Shown here: piece by piece, positions 23,905-37,315 of the stretch
How the letters are laid out: every line of letters begins with the position of its first letter
How positions within the stretch are numbered: position 1 is the first letter of the stretch
Origin: Prinsepia uniflora
Lineage: Eukaryota > Streptophyta > Magnoliopsida > Rosales > Rosaceae
Reading direction: 5' to 3'
Assembly: GCA_032719365.1 (NCBI GenBank)
Contig: CM064872.1
Coordinates: 44,004,252 to 44,068,251 of the forward strand
DNA: 64,000 nt
The notes under the pieces: model-generated
What the model saw: the letters and a program-made list of their open reading frames with translations, nothing else
Told to the model about the DNA's origin: nothing
Databases searched by the model: none
Program-made: the position numbers and the translations under genes

Positions 23905-26900
23905 ACCTTCCCTCCTTAATTAATTTCGTCCTCGAAATTCCAACCGACCTAAATCCAATCGTTCTTCCCTCCTTAATTAGTTTCATTCTCGAAACTCCAA
24001 TTATCTTGATTCCACATCCACCCCGTGGAAAGTAGAATCGACCTCGGAACTCGTGTACACTCGTGCACCCACTAAACAGAACGATAACCGTCTGCAACCA
24101 GACGTACGACTAACACTCACGTCGTATCGACTACATTCGACCACGTCGAATGACAGAAGTCGTACGCTCCGAACTGACACCACTTGTCAGATCTACCATT
24201 TCGCTGACACAACCAACTAGACTGTTCCTTGCTTAACCACTAACTATCCTGACGTCTGCTCCCACTGGGAGTCATCAGACCTCACACCATGATCCACACT
24301 GACACCTCCTACAAACTGTCAGTACTTGACAGTTGTCAGTCGCAAACTGATATGACACACACTCGTGGTTACACTAACCACAAGCATTTCACTCGACCTG
24401 TGTGTAACTAGACTCATCAGAACCACTATGACCCAATGCACAGTATCCAATGTCCAGTCCACGACCCCGACTAATCCAATGGTATCGGAACCAAGCCGAC
24501 TACCAACACGCTCTCCAACGTACCACCGGTATCTCCTATATACCGTCGCCAGGCACGACAAGTCTGCCTAGTATCGTACCTTGAACAACGTACAAGGTAC
24601 GTACATCTACCCATCAATCAGCCTACAACCACCTAGGTTGTAGTCAATCACGTTTCAATTATGGAGTCCATCTGTCCGATCTAGACAAATCGAAACTCCA
24701 ACCCATTATCTATTTCCAAATCCGAATCCGAATCCGCAATTTCGTAAGAAATCCCGAATCCAAACCCAGAAATCATATCCATAATCATGTCCAAATTCGA
24801 ATCCGAAATCATCATTCCGTAAACTAGAATTTGGAATAACCATTCCGAACCCAAATCCATAAAAGAAAATCTATAGTCAAGCTCTAGTATCAAATCCTGA
24901 ATCGTCACCCAGAATCCGATTCCAAAACCCAAATACAGAAATCCTCTTTCAAGTTCCAAAATCAAATCCTGAATCGTCATCCAGAAATCTGATTCCAAAA
25001 CCTGAAATATCGTTCACGTCTACCGAGACGTACCAAAACCAAACCTATCGGTTACCCACTCAACCGATTACTACCATACGATCGATTGACTTCATAGGGA
25101 AGTCAATCCCAACATCAACACAACACTAGGTCAGACAAAATCCGACCTCGTCAGACACCTACTCATCGGACAACTACTCAGGCGAGTAATAAGCCATATG
25201 GGATTTACCTGGAAAAGAAGTTCAGTCCCATCATGCTCCACTCAACATCCAAGTAAGAGTAATAAACTCTCCACCTATCTGGATACCCAAATCACGATCT
25301 AGATCCAACACTACGTCAACCGACCATAGACGTCACGATCGAGGATCGTCACGCCAACCAAAATCCTTGACCATTTCCCACATCTTAAATAGATTAGTCT
25401 ACGATGAGACACGCCGAGACTGTGGGTTCTCACTGATTACCTCGTATCGATCCTTGGCATTCCACCGTGGAAAACCAAGAACGATCCAACACGATGACAC
25501 CAAAATTCATCATATGTGAATGCAACCAAAACTCGCTGCACTCACCACGCCACGTAATTCAACATCGTCTGCCACCAAGCAGAAATGAGAAATCTCAGTC
25601 ACCTAACTTCGATATACTCAACTCCACTTAATGACCCAAAACAAATCCCGGGTCCACCAACCAATACACGATCAGTGTACTAGTGATCCAACCATCATCT
25701 GTATCATCAACGTCATCCACCATCATCATTTATGGTAGAACCTGAGAAGTCACCCAAAACGACTTCGACATACCCGTTAACAATGCGGAAAACCCGCATT
25801 CCACTCGTCACCTCAATCGCAACCTCTCGCGATTCCGAAGTTCCAACAAGATTGGAAACAACATACCCGGACATCAACCACGTGTCCCCTAACCACTTTA
25901 ACCTTATCTGAGGTCCACTCTGGAACCACAGATACCCAACATATGCCCATCTCGTCAGAGCCACATCCCGACTCGTGACTCAATGTCATCACAATCACCA
26001 GCACTAGCACCAGCACTAGTACCAATATCATCACCTGTCAGCATCAACACACAAGCATCCACACTAGCATCAGTACTAACACTAGCACACCATGTGCAAA
26101 ACTGACAACACTGGATCTCTGCTCATACCGAGCGACGATCCCGTACCTCTGCTCGAATAGGAGAACTCTGCCTCCCTCGTATCCTACAACTCTGGGTACG
26201 GTCACCCTGACAACTCATACGAGAAAAGGAAATGTCCCCTGAACGTCCCCGATTCCCAACAACCACAGATACAACCACTCTCGGTAGTAGTGCCTTCCAC
26301 AGACTCGTGCAGACCTAACTACCAGACCTCGCTATATCCAGACTCCGTATCCAACGGAATCAATCGCCCGTACCAACTACTCTGTATCCCACTCAGGGAT
26401 TCCATCGACAAGTACCAACCTTGATAACTTGTCCAACCAAACTCTAACCAGTCGCAACTCGACTAACCCAATGTCCTCTACCAGGTCACCAATGACCTTA
26501 GTTGCACCAAACGACAACTAAAGTACCATGACAACCAACTATGTTTAACCGATAAGTACAACCTCGACTGCGAAGTGCAGCCCCCACACAAGCTAACATG
26601 ACTAGACCGACTAACGAATCCAAATCCGAATAGTCGTCCAAGTCAAACCACTCGTCAACTCACATTTCTGAACCATACACATACGGTAGGGTTCCACGAT
26701 CACACCTAGAGTTCCCCAGAACCCAACTGCATAAGGCAGTAAAATCCACGATCTGGCCGACCCCGTGGACATCATAAAGACGTCAATCCAATCCTACGAC
26801 ATCGTGAAAGACGATCCCAACTAACCGTCTCACGATCAAAACGTTAACGTACAGGTACGTCATCCCTTCCGTAGGGTCTCACACTGTCAACCTTGACAGA

Positions 26901-27088
26901 ACTATGGCAACCCCGGCCTCAAATGCCGAACCAAGGCATGCCAATCCTACTAACTATCGTACCGGCACCCCAACAATCAGGTTGACCAGGGACTGCAGCC
27001 CCATGAGATATCACATCCTCGACCAGCATACATACTCCAAGAGCTCCGCGGTTTCTCGAATAGAGACAACCCCGCTCTGATACCACGT
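23905..27088 (-). mobile_element. Array internal region 3 (3184 bp, non-coding)
   Basis: It has doubled PPT tracts at its left end and a PBS at 27074-27085. It shares CTACAACTCTGGG with internal region 4, where regions 1 and 2 have CTACCACTCTGGG. Confidence 0.95.
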
Positions 27089-27268
27089 TGACAGGACCCA
27101 TCCCAATCCCCCCGGGATTAGTGCGGGATGACCCTGCTCCTGTCTAACACGAAGTGTCAGACAAGGGATATTTCCGACCTTTGCCCTCCCGGGCTATCAG
27201 AGTACGCCAGGATCCGGAGGAGGCATGTGATATCTCGGTCTCTGCTACAGTCCACATCCGATGTCAAC

Positions 27269-28416
27269 CTGAAGGGCAGTCAAAACATTAAAAACTGTGA
27301 GTGGACAAAACAAAGAGTTTATAAAAACATTTAATAAGGAAGACATTTGTACCCTCCACTAAAAAGCATGCATGCATTCGAAAACCATTTATCCAAAACA
27401 ACCATATGTGGGACTAAGCCCAAAGCAGATATAAACTAAGGTCGAAAGGACCACAATAAAAACGACCATACGGGCCACTGCCCAAATCCTGTGCACACCT
27501 GTACACACCACATATCATATATCATATATCCATCACATACATATATATAAGTCACACAACCAATCCTGTCACGGTATCCAAAGCCACGCGCGTGCTACCC
27601 AGGTCTCAATCCGAGTCTTCTCAAAGTCAAGATCAATGTCCGCAGACCACTGACCCTACCCGAGGTAATAGTAATCATAGCCTTCCTGAGAGTAAGGAAC
27701 CCAACTGGGGGGTGACTCCACTCAGTCGGTGCTCCGTGACTACTCCGGGGTCCACCCAGGCCAACGACCCTCCCCGGAGGAGATAATAGAAGTAAAGGAA
27801 GGTAGACGAACATATATATACATAACATAAACATTCATGACCGGTTCCCCTGAACCGTCATGATCCATAATATCCATAATCAGGTAACATGCCGGTTCCC
27901 ATAAACCGTCATGTACCGTAATAACATAACCAGGTAACATGCCGGTTCCCATAAACCGTCATGTACCATAATAACCAACAAGGGTTCATGCCGGTTCCCA
28001 TAAACCGTCATGAACCATGATACCATAACAAGGGTTCATGCCGGTTCCCATAAACCGTCATGAACCTGGGAATCCATTTAAGGTTCCCTGATCTGAAATC
28101 AAAACCGTAAAGTGACTCGGTCTCGTACCCGAACATAGGACACCAACTGGGCACCGTGCCCGGAATCTGAGGTCATATGCCCGAGACAAAACCAAATGGG
28201 TCTCATACCCGAGTTTATCATTTTGAAATCCAAATTCAGTTCATTTAAATCAATAAAGAAATACAGACCCGTATAAGCACCGTATAAGGCCGAAACCTCG
28301 AAATATGTGCTTATACGTAACCACATACAAATGCACCCATGGCATCATCAAACAAGTAATAAAACATATAATAAACACTTATGCATGCACCAATTTAGAA
28401 AACAAGGTCCACTCAC
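27269..28416 (-). other. Candidate LTR intron, array LTR 4
   Basis: Donor GTGAGT, acceptor CCCTTCAG and the 12-nt pairing are intact. Confidence 0.4.
27836..28062 (-). repeat. Hairpin minisatellite, array LTR 4
   Basis: Five units, same spacing as LTR 1. Confidence 0.93.
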
Positions 28417-29919
28417 AGACCGTCCGAGCTGCCGCCTCGATTTGCGTGCCATACGGCTCCCCGAGCCGATCACCATCACCGGGACTCCCAAACCTGTCCA
28501 AATCGTAATAGAAGGTTACTAACTACTTAATTAACCTCCCACTAAAGCCCCGTAATTTTCCCGTATTTTTAACTATTTTTAATCCCGAACCTAAACCTTC
28601 CGATGCCCCGAAACATCTCGAGACGGTGTCCGATCGACACGAAACCAGTCCCAAAATGTTCGTTACATCGAATAGATGATTCCGTATGTTGGAACCTTCC
28701 CCAGATTCCCTGCCACGCGCCCTCACGCGCCGCCTGAAGTGGCTGCCCGTGGGCTTCACGCGCCGATACAGTATCACCTGCTCCAGCGATCGAACCGGTC
28801 TGGGCCGGCCGGTCCGGTCCAACCTCTGCAACTGGACCGGCGTAACCGGTCCAGGCCTCCTTCTCCCTCATTTTCGGTCCGATTTCCTCCGTTCCAATTC
28901 CTAAATTCCTATTTTCTCATTTCCAATCTATCCCAATCCTTACAACCTAAGAAAACTACCCGAAGCCCCTTGGTTCGAAATGGACCTCACGGTCCCATTT
29001 TTCCGATCGGTCCCCCACGGCTTCTCAGCCGTTAACCCTCACCAAAACCGTCCTAAAACCTTCCTAGCATCCTAATAATCATTCCCTAATCATTTAAAAC
29101 CAACCATAATGCTCACATCGAAAAATGAGGAAAAACGGGCTTACCGGGTACCCGATCGGGTTTTGGGCTCCCGCCACCGCCCACGGCGGTTCCAGCCACC
29201 AGCTGCCGTCCTAGTCCTCCTCTCTCACTCTCCTGGTTCCTCAGATCATAAGGGATGAAGGTTTTGGGATTTTGGGTGAAATGGAATCGGGTGAAAAATG
29301 GTTTGAAATGGAGAGGAATGATCGATGAAGAGGCAGGTGAGATGCATGAAGGAAAAATGATGTCCATTGGATGGGTGACACTTGTCACTCATCCATTGGG
29401 CCTCCAGCAAATATCTGGGCCCACTAGAGACAAAACTGCACTTTTTGTCTTGTAAAACGTGCCGTTATGAATAGTAACCGGGAACTTCCGTGAACCGTAA
29501 CTTCGCCGTCGAACGTCCGAATTCGACGTGCCGCCTGTCTACGGATTCGTATCGTCCTTATCTACGTAACGGTCTTCGGCCCTCGGCCATCGGACCTCCT
29601 GGTCAAAAAGTCAACTTTTGACCTCCTATTCACCCAAATTACCAAAATGCCCTTGGGCTTCCGAACGTCATAACTTCTTCTACGAACGTCGGAATTGAAC
29701 GTGCCACCTGTCTATGAACTCGTGACGTCACGAACTACGTCACGGTCATCGGTCAAAGTCCATTTGACTACCCGATTAAAAGTCAACGTTTTGTCACCAT
29801 CAGGCGCAAAACGGTCATTTCGCATCGCTCGTCCGATTTCGCTCTACTAATCACGGATTAGCCTCACTAATCGTGATTAGTCACTAATCTAATCATGGAA
29901 TTTGGGACGGGTCGTTACA

Positions 29920-32900
29920 ACCTTCCCTCCTTAATTAATTTCATCCTCGAAATTCCAACCGACCTAAATCCAATCGTTCTTCCCTCCTTAATTAGTTTCA
30001 TTCTCGAAACTCCAATTATCTTGATTCCACATCCACCCCGTGGAAAGTAGAATCGACCTCGGAACTCGTGTACACTCGTGCACCCACTAAACAGAACGAT
30101 AACCGTCTGCAACCAGACGTACGACTAACACTCACGTCGTATCGACTACATTCGACCACGTCGAATGACAGAAGCCGTACGCTCCGAACTGACACCACTT
30201 GTCAGATCTACCATTTCGCTGACACAACCAACTAGACTGTTCCTTGCTTAACCACTAACTATCCTGACGTCTGCTCCCACTGGGAGTCATCAGACCTCAC
30301 ACCATGATCCACACTGACACCTCCTACAAACTGTCAGTACTTGACAGTTGTCAGTCGCAAACTGATATGACACACACTCGTGGTTACACTAACCACAAGC
30401 ATTTCACTCGACCTGTGTGTAACTAGACTCATCAGAACCACTATGACCCAATGCACAGTATCCAATGTCCAGTCCACGACCCCGACTAATCCAATGGTAT
30501 CGGAACCAAGCCGACTACCAACACGCTCTCCAACGTACCACCGGTATCTCCTATATACCGTCGCCAGGCACGACAAGTCTGCCTAGTATCGTACCTTGAA
30601 CAACGTACAAGGTACGTACATCTACCCATCAATCAGCCTACAACCACCTAGGTTGTAGTCAATCACGTTTCAATTATGGAGTCCATCTATCCGATCTAGA
30701 CAAATCGAAACTCCAACCCATTATCTATTTCCAAATCCGAATCCGAATCCGCAATTTCGTAAGAAATCCCGAATCCAAACCCAGAAATCATATCCATAAT
30801 CATGTCCAAATTCGAATCCGAAATCATCATTCCGTAAACTAGTATTTGGAATAACCATTCCGAACCCAAATCCATAAAAGAAAATCTATAGTCAAGCTCT
30901 AGTATCAAATCCTGAATCGTCACCCAGAATCCGATTCCAAAACCCAAATACAGAAATCCTCTTTCAAGTTCCAAAATCAAATCCTGAATCGTCATCCAGA
31001 AATCTGATTCCAAAACCTGAAATATCGTTCACGTCTACCGAGACGTACCAAAACCAAACCTATCGGTTACCCACTCAACCGATTACTACCATACGATCGA
31101 TTGACTTCATAGGGAAGTCAATCCCAACATCAACACAACACTAGGTCAGACAAAATCCGACCTCGTCAGACACCTACTCATCGGACAACTACTCAGGCGA
31201 GTAATAAGCCATATGGGATTTACCTGGAAAAGAAGTTCAGTCCCATCATGCTCCACTCAACATCCAAGTAAGAGTAATAAACTCTCCACCTATCTGGATA
31301 CCCAAATCACGATCTAGATCCAACACTACGTCAACCGACCATAGACGTCACGATCGAGGATCGTCACGCCAACCAAAATCCTTGACCATTTCCCACATCT
31401 TAAATAGATTAGTCTACGACGAGACACGCCGAGACTGTGGGTTCTCACTGATTACCTCGTATCGATCCTTGGCATTCCACCGTGGAAAACCAAGAACGAT
31501 CCAACACGATGACACCAAAATTCATCATATGTGAATGCAACCAAAACTCGCTGCACTTACCACGCCACGTAATTCAACATCGTCTGCCACCAAGCAGAAA
31601 TGAGAAATCTCAGTCACCTAACTTCGATATACTCAACTCCACTTAATGACCCAAAACAAATCCCGGGTCCACCAACCAATACACGATCAGTGTACTAGTG
31701 ATCCAACCATCATCTGTATCATCAACGTCATCCACCATCATCATTTATGGTAGAACCCGAGAAGTCACCCAAAACGACTTCGACATACCCGTTAACAATG
31801 CAGAAAACCCGCATTCCACTCGTCACCTCAATCGCAACCTCTCGCGATTTCGAAGTTCCAACAAGATTGGAAACAACATACCCGGACATCAACCACGTGT
31901 CCCCTAACCACTTTAACCTTATCTGAGGTCCACTCTGGAACCACAGATACCCAACATATGCCCATCTCGTCAGAGCCACATCCCGACTCGTGACTCAATG
32001 TCATCACAATCACCAGCACTAGCACTAGCACTAGTACCAATATCATCACCTGTCAGCATCAACACACAAGCATCCACACTAGCATCAGTACTAACACTAG
32101 CACACCATGTGCAAAACTGACAACCCTGGATCTCTGCTCATACCGAGCGACGATCCCGTACCTCTGCTCGAATAGGAGAACTCTGCCTCCCTCGTATCCT
32201 ACAACTCTGGGTACGGTCACCCTGACAACTCATACGAGAAAAGGAAACGTCCCCTGAACGTCCCCGATTCCCAACAACCACAGCTACAACCACTCTCGGT
32301 AGTAGTGCCTTCCACAGACTCGTGCAGACCTAACTACCAGACCTCGCTATATCCAGACTCCGTATCCAACGGAATCAATCGCCCGTACCAACTACTCTGT
32401 ATCCCACTCAGGGATTCCATCGACAAGTACCAACCTTGATAACTTGTCCAACCAAACTCTAACCAGTCGCAACTCGACTAACCCAATGTCCTCTACCAGG
32501 TCACCAATGACCTTAGTTGCACCAAACGACAACTAAAGTACTATGACAACCAACTATGTTTAACCGATAAGTACAACCTCGACTGCGAAGTGCAGCCCCC
32601 ACACAAGCTAACATGACTAGACCGACTAACGAATCCAAATCCGAATAGTCGTCCAAGTCAAACCACTCGTCAACTCACATTTCTGAACCATACACATACG
32701 GTAGGGTTCCACGATCACACCTAGAGTTCCCCAGAACCCAACTGCATAAGGCAGTAAAATCCACGATCTGGCCGACCCCGTGGACATCATAAAGACGTCA
32801 ATCCAATCCTACGACATCGTGAAAGACGATCCCAACTAACCGTCTCACGATCAAAACGTTAACGTACAGGTACGTCATCCCTTCCGTAGGGTCTCACACT

Positions 32901-33103
32901 GTCAACCTTGACAGAACTATGGCAACCCCGGCCTCAAATGCCGAACCAAGGCATGCCAATCCTACTAACTATCGTACCGGCACCCCAACAATCAGGTTGA
33001 CCAGGGACTGCAGCCCCATGAGATATCACATCCTCGACCAGCATACATACTCCAAGAGCTCCGCGGTTGCTCGAATAGAGACAACCCCGCTCTGATACCA
33101 CGT
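29920..33103 (-). mobile_element. Array internal region 4 (3184 bp, non-coding)
   Basis: It has doubled PPT tracts and a PBS at 33089-33100. It holds the same 105-codon low-complexity frame (30696-31013, minus) as the other copies. No retroelement domains are present. Confidence 0.95.
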
Positions 33104-33283
33104 TGACAGGACCCATCCCAATCCCCCCGGGATTAGTGCGGGATGACCCTGCTCCTGTCTAACACGAAGTGTCAGACAAGGGATATTTCCGACCTTTGCC
33201 CTCCCGGGCTATCAGAGTACGCCAGGATCCGGAGGAGGCATGTGATATCTCGGTCTCTGCTACAGTCCACATCCGATGTCAAC

Positions 33284-34431
33284 CTGAAGGGCAGTCAAAA
33301 CATTAAAAACTGTGAGTGGACAAAACAAAGAGTTTATAAAAACATTTAATAAGGAAGACATTTGTACCCTCCACTAAAAAGCATGCATGCATTCGAAAAC
33401 CATTTATCCAAAACAACCATATGTGGGACTAAGCCCAAAGCAGATATAAACTAAGGTCGAAAGGACCACAATAAAAACGACCATACGGGCCACTGCCCAA
33501 ATCCTGTGCACACCTGTACACACCACATATCATATATCATATATCCATCACATACATATATATAAGTCACACAACCAATCCTGTCACGGTATCCAAAGCC
33601 ACGCGCGTGCTACCCAGGTCTCAATCCGAGTCTTCTCAAAGTCAAGATCAATGTCCGCAGACCACTGACCCTACCCGAGGTAATAGTAATCATAGCCTTC
33701 TTGAGAGTAAGGAACCCAACTGGGGGGTGACTCCACTCAGTCGGTGCTCCGTGACTACTCCGGGGTCCACCCAGGCCAACGACCCTCCTCGGAGGAGATA
33801 ATAGAAGTAAAGGAAGGTAGACGAACATATATATACATAACATAAACATTCATGACCGGTTCCCCTGAACCGTCATGATCCATAATATCCATAATCAGGT
33901 AACATGCCGGTTCCCATAAACCGTCATGTACCGTAATAACATAACCAGGTAACATGCCGGTTCCCATAAACCGTCATGTACCATAATAACCAACAAGGGT
34001 TCATGCCGGTTCCCATAAACCGTCATGAACCATGATACCATAACAAGGGTTCATGCCGGTTCCCATAAACCGTCATGAACCTGGGAATCCATTTAAGGTT
34101 CCCTGATCTGAAATCAAAACCGTAAAGTGACTGGGTCTCGTACCCGAACATAGGACACCAACTGGGCACCGTGCCCGGAATCTGAGGTCATATGCCCGAG
34201 ACAAAACCAAATGGGTCTCATACCCGAGTTTATCATTTTGAAATCCAAATTCAGTTCATTTAAATCAATAAAGAAATACAGACCCGTATAAGCACCGTAT
34301 AAGGCCGAAACCTCGAAATACGTGCTTATACGTAACCACATACAAATGCACCCATGGCATCATCAAACAAGTAATAAAACATATAATAAACATTTATGCA
34401 TGCACCAATTTAGAAAACAAGGTCCACTCAC
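33284..34431 (-). other. Candidate LTR intron, array LTR 5
   Basis: Donor, acceptor and pairing are as in LTR 1. Confidence 0.4.
33851..34077 (-). repeat. Hairpin minisatellite, array LTR 5
   Basis: Five units, same spacing as LTR 1. Confidence 0.93.
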
Positions 34432-35934
34432 AGACCGTCCGAGCTGCCGCCTCGATTTGCGTGCCATACGGCTCCCCGAGCCGATCACCGTCACCGGGAC
34501 TCCCAAACCTGTCCAAATCGTAATAGAAGGTTACTAACTACTTAATTAACCTCCCACTAAAGCCCCGTAATTTTCCCGTATTTTTAACTATTTTTAATCC
34601 CGAACCTAAACCTTCCGATGCCCCGGAACATCTCGAGACGGTGTCCGATCGACACGAAACCAGTCCCAAAATGTTCGTTACATCGAATAGATGATTCCGT
34701 ATGTTGGAACCTTCCCCAGATTCCCTGCCACGCGCCCTCACGCGCCGCCTGAAGTGGCTGCCCGTGGGCTTCACGCGCCGATACAGTATCACCTGCTCCA
34801 GCGATCGAACCGGTCTGGGCCGGCCGGTCCGGTCCAACCTCTGCAACTGGACCGACGTAACCGGTCCAGGCCTCCTTCTCCCTCATTTTCGGTCCGATTT
34901 CCTCCGTTCCAATTCCTAAATTCCTATTTTCTCATTTCCAATCTATCCCAATCCTTACAACCTAAGAAAACTACCCGAAGCCCCTTGGTTCGAAATGGAC
35001 CTCACGGTCCCATTTTTCCGATCGGTCCCCCACGGCTTCTCAGCCGTTAACCCTCACCAAAACCGTCCTAAAACCTTCCTAGCATCCTAATAATCATTCC
35101 CTAATCATTTAAAACCAACCATAATGCTCACATCGAAAAATGAGGAAAAACGGGCTTACCGGGTACCCGATCGGGTTTTGGGCTCCCGCCACCGCCCACG
35201 GCGGTTCCAGCCACCAGCTGCCGTCCTAGTCCTCCTCTCTCACTCTCCTGGTTCCTCAGATCATAAGGGATGAAGGTTTTGGGATTTTGGGTGAAATGGG
35301 ATCGGGTGAAAAATGGTTTGAAATGGAGAGGAATGATCGATGAAGAGGAAGGTGAGATGCATGAAGGAAAAATGATGTCCATTGGATGGGTGACACTTGT
35401 CACTCATCCATTGGGCCTCCAGCAAATATCTGGGCCCACTAGAGACAAAACTGCACTTTTTGTCTTGTAAAACGTGCCGTTATGAATAGTAACCAGGAAC
35501 TTCCGTGAACCGTAACTTCGCCGTCGAACGTCCGAATTCGACGTGCCGCCTGTCTACGGATTCGTATCGTCCTTATCTACGTAACGGTCTTCGGCCCTCG
35601 GCCATCGGACCTCCTGGTCAAAAAGTCAACTTTTGACCTCCTATTCACCCAAATTACCAAAATGCCCTTGGGCTTCCGAACGTCATAACTTCTTCTACGA
35701 ACGTCGGAATTGAACGTGCCACCTGTCTATGAACTCGTGACGTCACGAACTACGTCACGGTCATCGGTCAAAGTCCATTTGACTACCCGATTAAAAGTCA
35801 ACGTTTTGTCACAATCAGGGGCAAAACGGTCATTTCACATCGCTCGTCCGATTTCGCTCTACTAATCACGGATTAGCCTCACTAATCGTGATTAGTCACT
35901 AATCTAATCTTGGAATTTGGGACGGGTCGTTACA

Positions 35935-37315
35935 ACCGTTACGTAGATTACGACAATACGAATCCGTAGACAGGCGGTACATCGAATTCGGACGTTCGTT
36001 CGTGAAGTTACGGTTCACGGAAGTTTTGGGATACTATTCACAATGACACGTTTTACGAGGACCGTTTGTCTTTAGTGGGCCCAGTTACTTTTCAGCAACC
36101 AATGGATGAGTGAGAAGTGTCACTCATCTACTGGCCACTAGCCCACATTCATGCATAACCCACACCATCGACCATTTCTTTTCTTTGTTCCCAAACAAAC
36201 CCGATCTCATTCCCTAGAAACCAAACCAATCCAAACCTTCCCATTTCGACCATGACAGAGACCAGAGAGTGAGGAGAAGATTGACGGAGGTGGTGGCCGG
36301 CCAGGACGGCGCTGCCGTGCACGGCGGAGGCCCAAAACCCATGCAGGTATCGGTTTTGCCCATTTTAAATTCATTTTCGATTTCGGCTGTTATGGGCCAT
36401 TTTAGGTATTGGTTTTGAGTTAATAAAGTTTCTAGGAAGTTTTTAGGAAGGTTTTGGGAGTGGTGAGATGTCGATAAGCCCTAGGATGAGTTTTGAAAAT
36501 GTGGACCGTGAGGAAGAAATCGAACCGTTAGGATTTTGGGTGTTTTAACTAGTTTGGTTAATTGGAATGGGTAGGAAATGAGAAAATAGGAATTTAGGGA
36601 TTGGATTGGAAGAAATTAGACGAAAATTGAGGAAGATAGAACCCTGGACCGGTCACGCCGGTCCAGTTGCAGGCTCGAACCGGACCGGCCGGTCTGAACC
36701 AGCCGTGGAGAGGTTGAAGACGCACTGTTCACAGGCGCGTGGCTCCCACACGCAGCCACTTCAGGCGGCGTATGCGGGCGCATGGGGGAGATTTTTAGGC
36801 AAGGTTCCAACATGTAATTTCATCTATTCGATGTAACGAACATTTTGGGACCGGTCTCGTGTCAATCGGACATCGTTTTGATATAGTTCGGGCTATCCGA
36901 AGGTTTAAGTTTGGGTTTAAAAATAGTTACAAAATCCAGAAAATTACGGGACTTTAGTGAGGGGTTATATAAGTAGTTAGTAACCCTCTAAATGAATTTG
37001 GACAGGTTCGGGAATCCCAGAGGTAACGATTGACCCGGGAGACGGTTATGGCACGCGTATCGAGGCGCGGCTTCGGACGGTCTGTGAGTGGACCTTTCTT
37101 TCGAATTCAATGCATGAATAAATGTTTTATAATTGTTTTAATACATGTTTTGTGATGCCATGAGTGCCTTTGTTTGTGGTAATCTAGGATTTACGTATTT
37201 GCACGTATTTCGAGATTTCCGATTTTATACGATGCATATACGTTCTAGGTTTTCAACGAGGGTTTAAGAAATGGATTTCGGATTTAGAAATACGAAATCT
37301 GGCGTGAGACCCAAT
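35935..37315 (+). mobile_element. Truncated LTR fragment, inverted relative to the array
   Basis: Starting with ACCGTTACGTAGAT, this plus-strand sequence is the diverged reverse complement of the array LTR from about 35592 leftward. It also aligns with LTR D from about 49019. It keeps the 37-bp palindrome (about 36101-36137), the GC-rich core and the donor-like GTGAGT at 37084-37089. It lacks about 300 bp at its start and everything after about 37315, including the acceptor. Confidence 0.8.

Larger units (their letters stand above)
27089..29919 (-). mobile_element. Array LTR 4 (complete)
   Basis: It is 2831 bp. It shares the variants at 28118, 28306 and 28378 with LTR 2, but TGTCTTGTAA (about 29446-29455) with LTR 5, so it is a mosaic. 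Confidence 0.95.
9150..35934 (-). repeat. Tandem array of a non-coding LTR element, period 6015 bp
   Basis: The same motifs recur at exactly 6015-bp steps (for example the LTR start at 15059, 21074, 27089 and 33104). The first step is 5958 bp because 57 bp are missing in the first internal region. The order is LTR-internal-LTR-internal-LTR-internal-LTR-internal-LTR, all on the minus strand, so neighbouring units share one LTR. Units differ by scattered single-base changes only. This is the structure expected from unequal recombination between LTRs, or from insertion of a multimer. Confidence 0.97.
33104..35934 (-). mobile_element. Array LTR 5 (terminal, complete)
   Basis: It is 2831 bp and ends TTACA at 35934. 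It is not followed by a PPT. Instead an inverted, diverged, truncated LTR begins at once (35935). In minus-strand terms this is the 5' LTR of the last unit. Confidence 0.95.
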
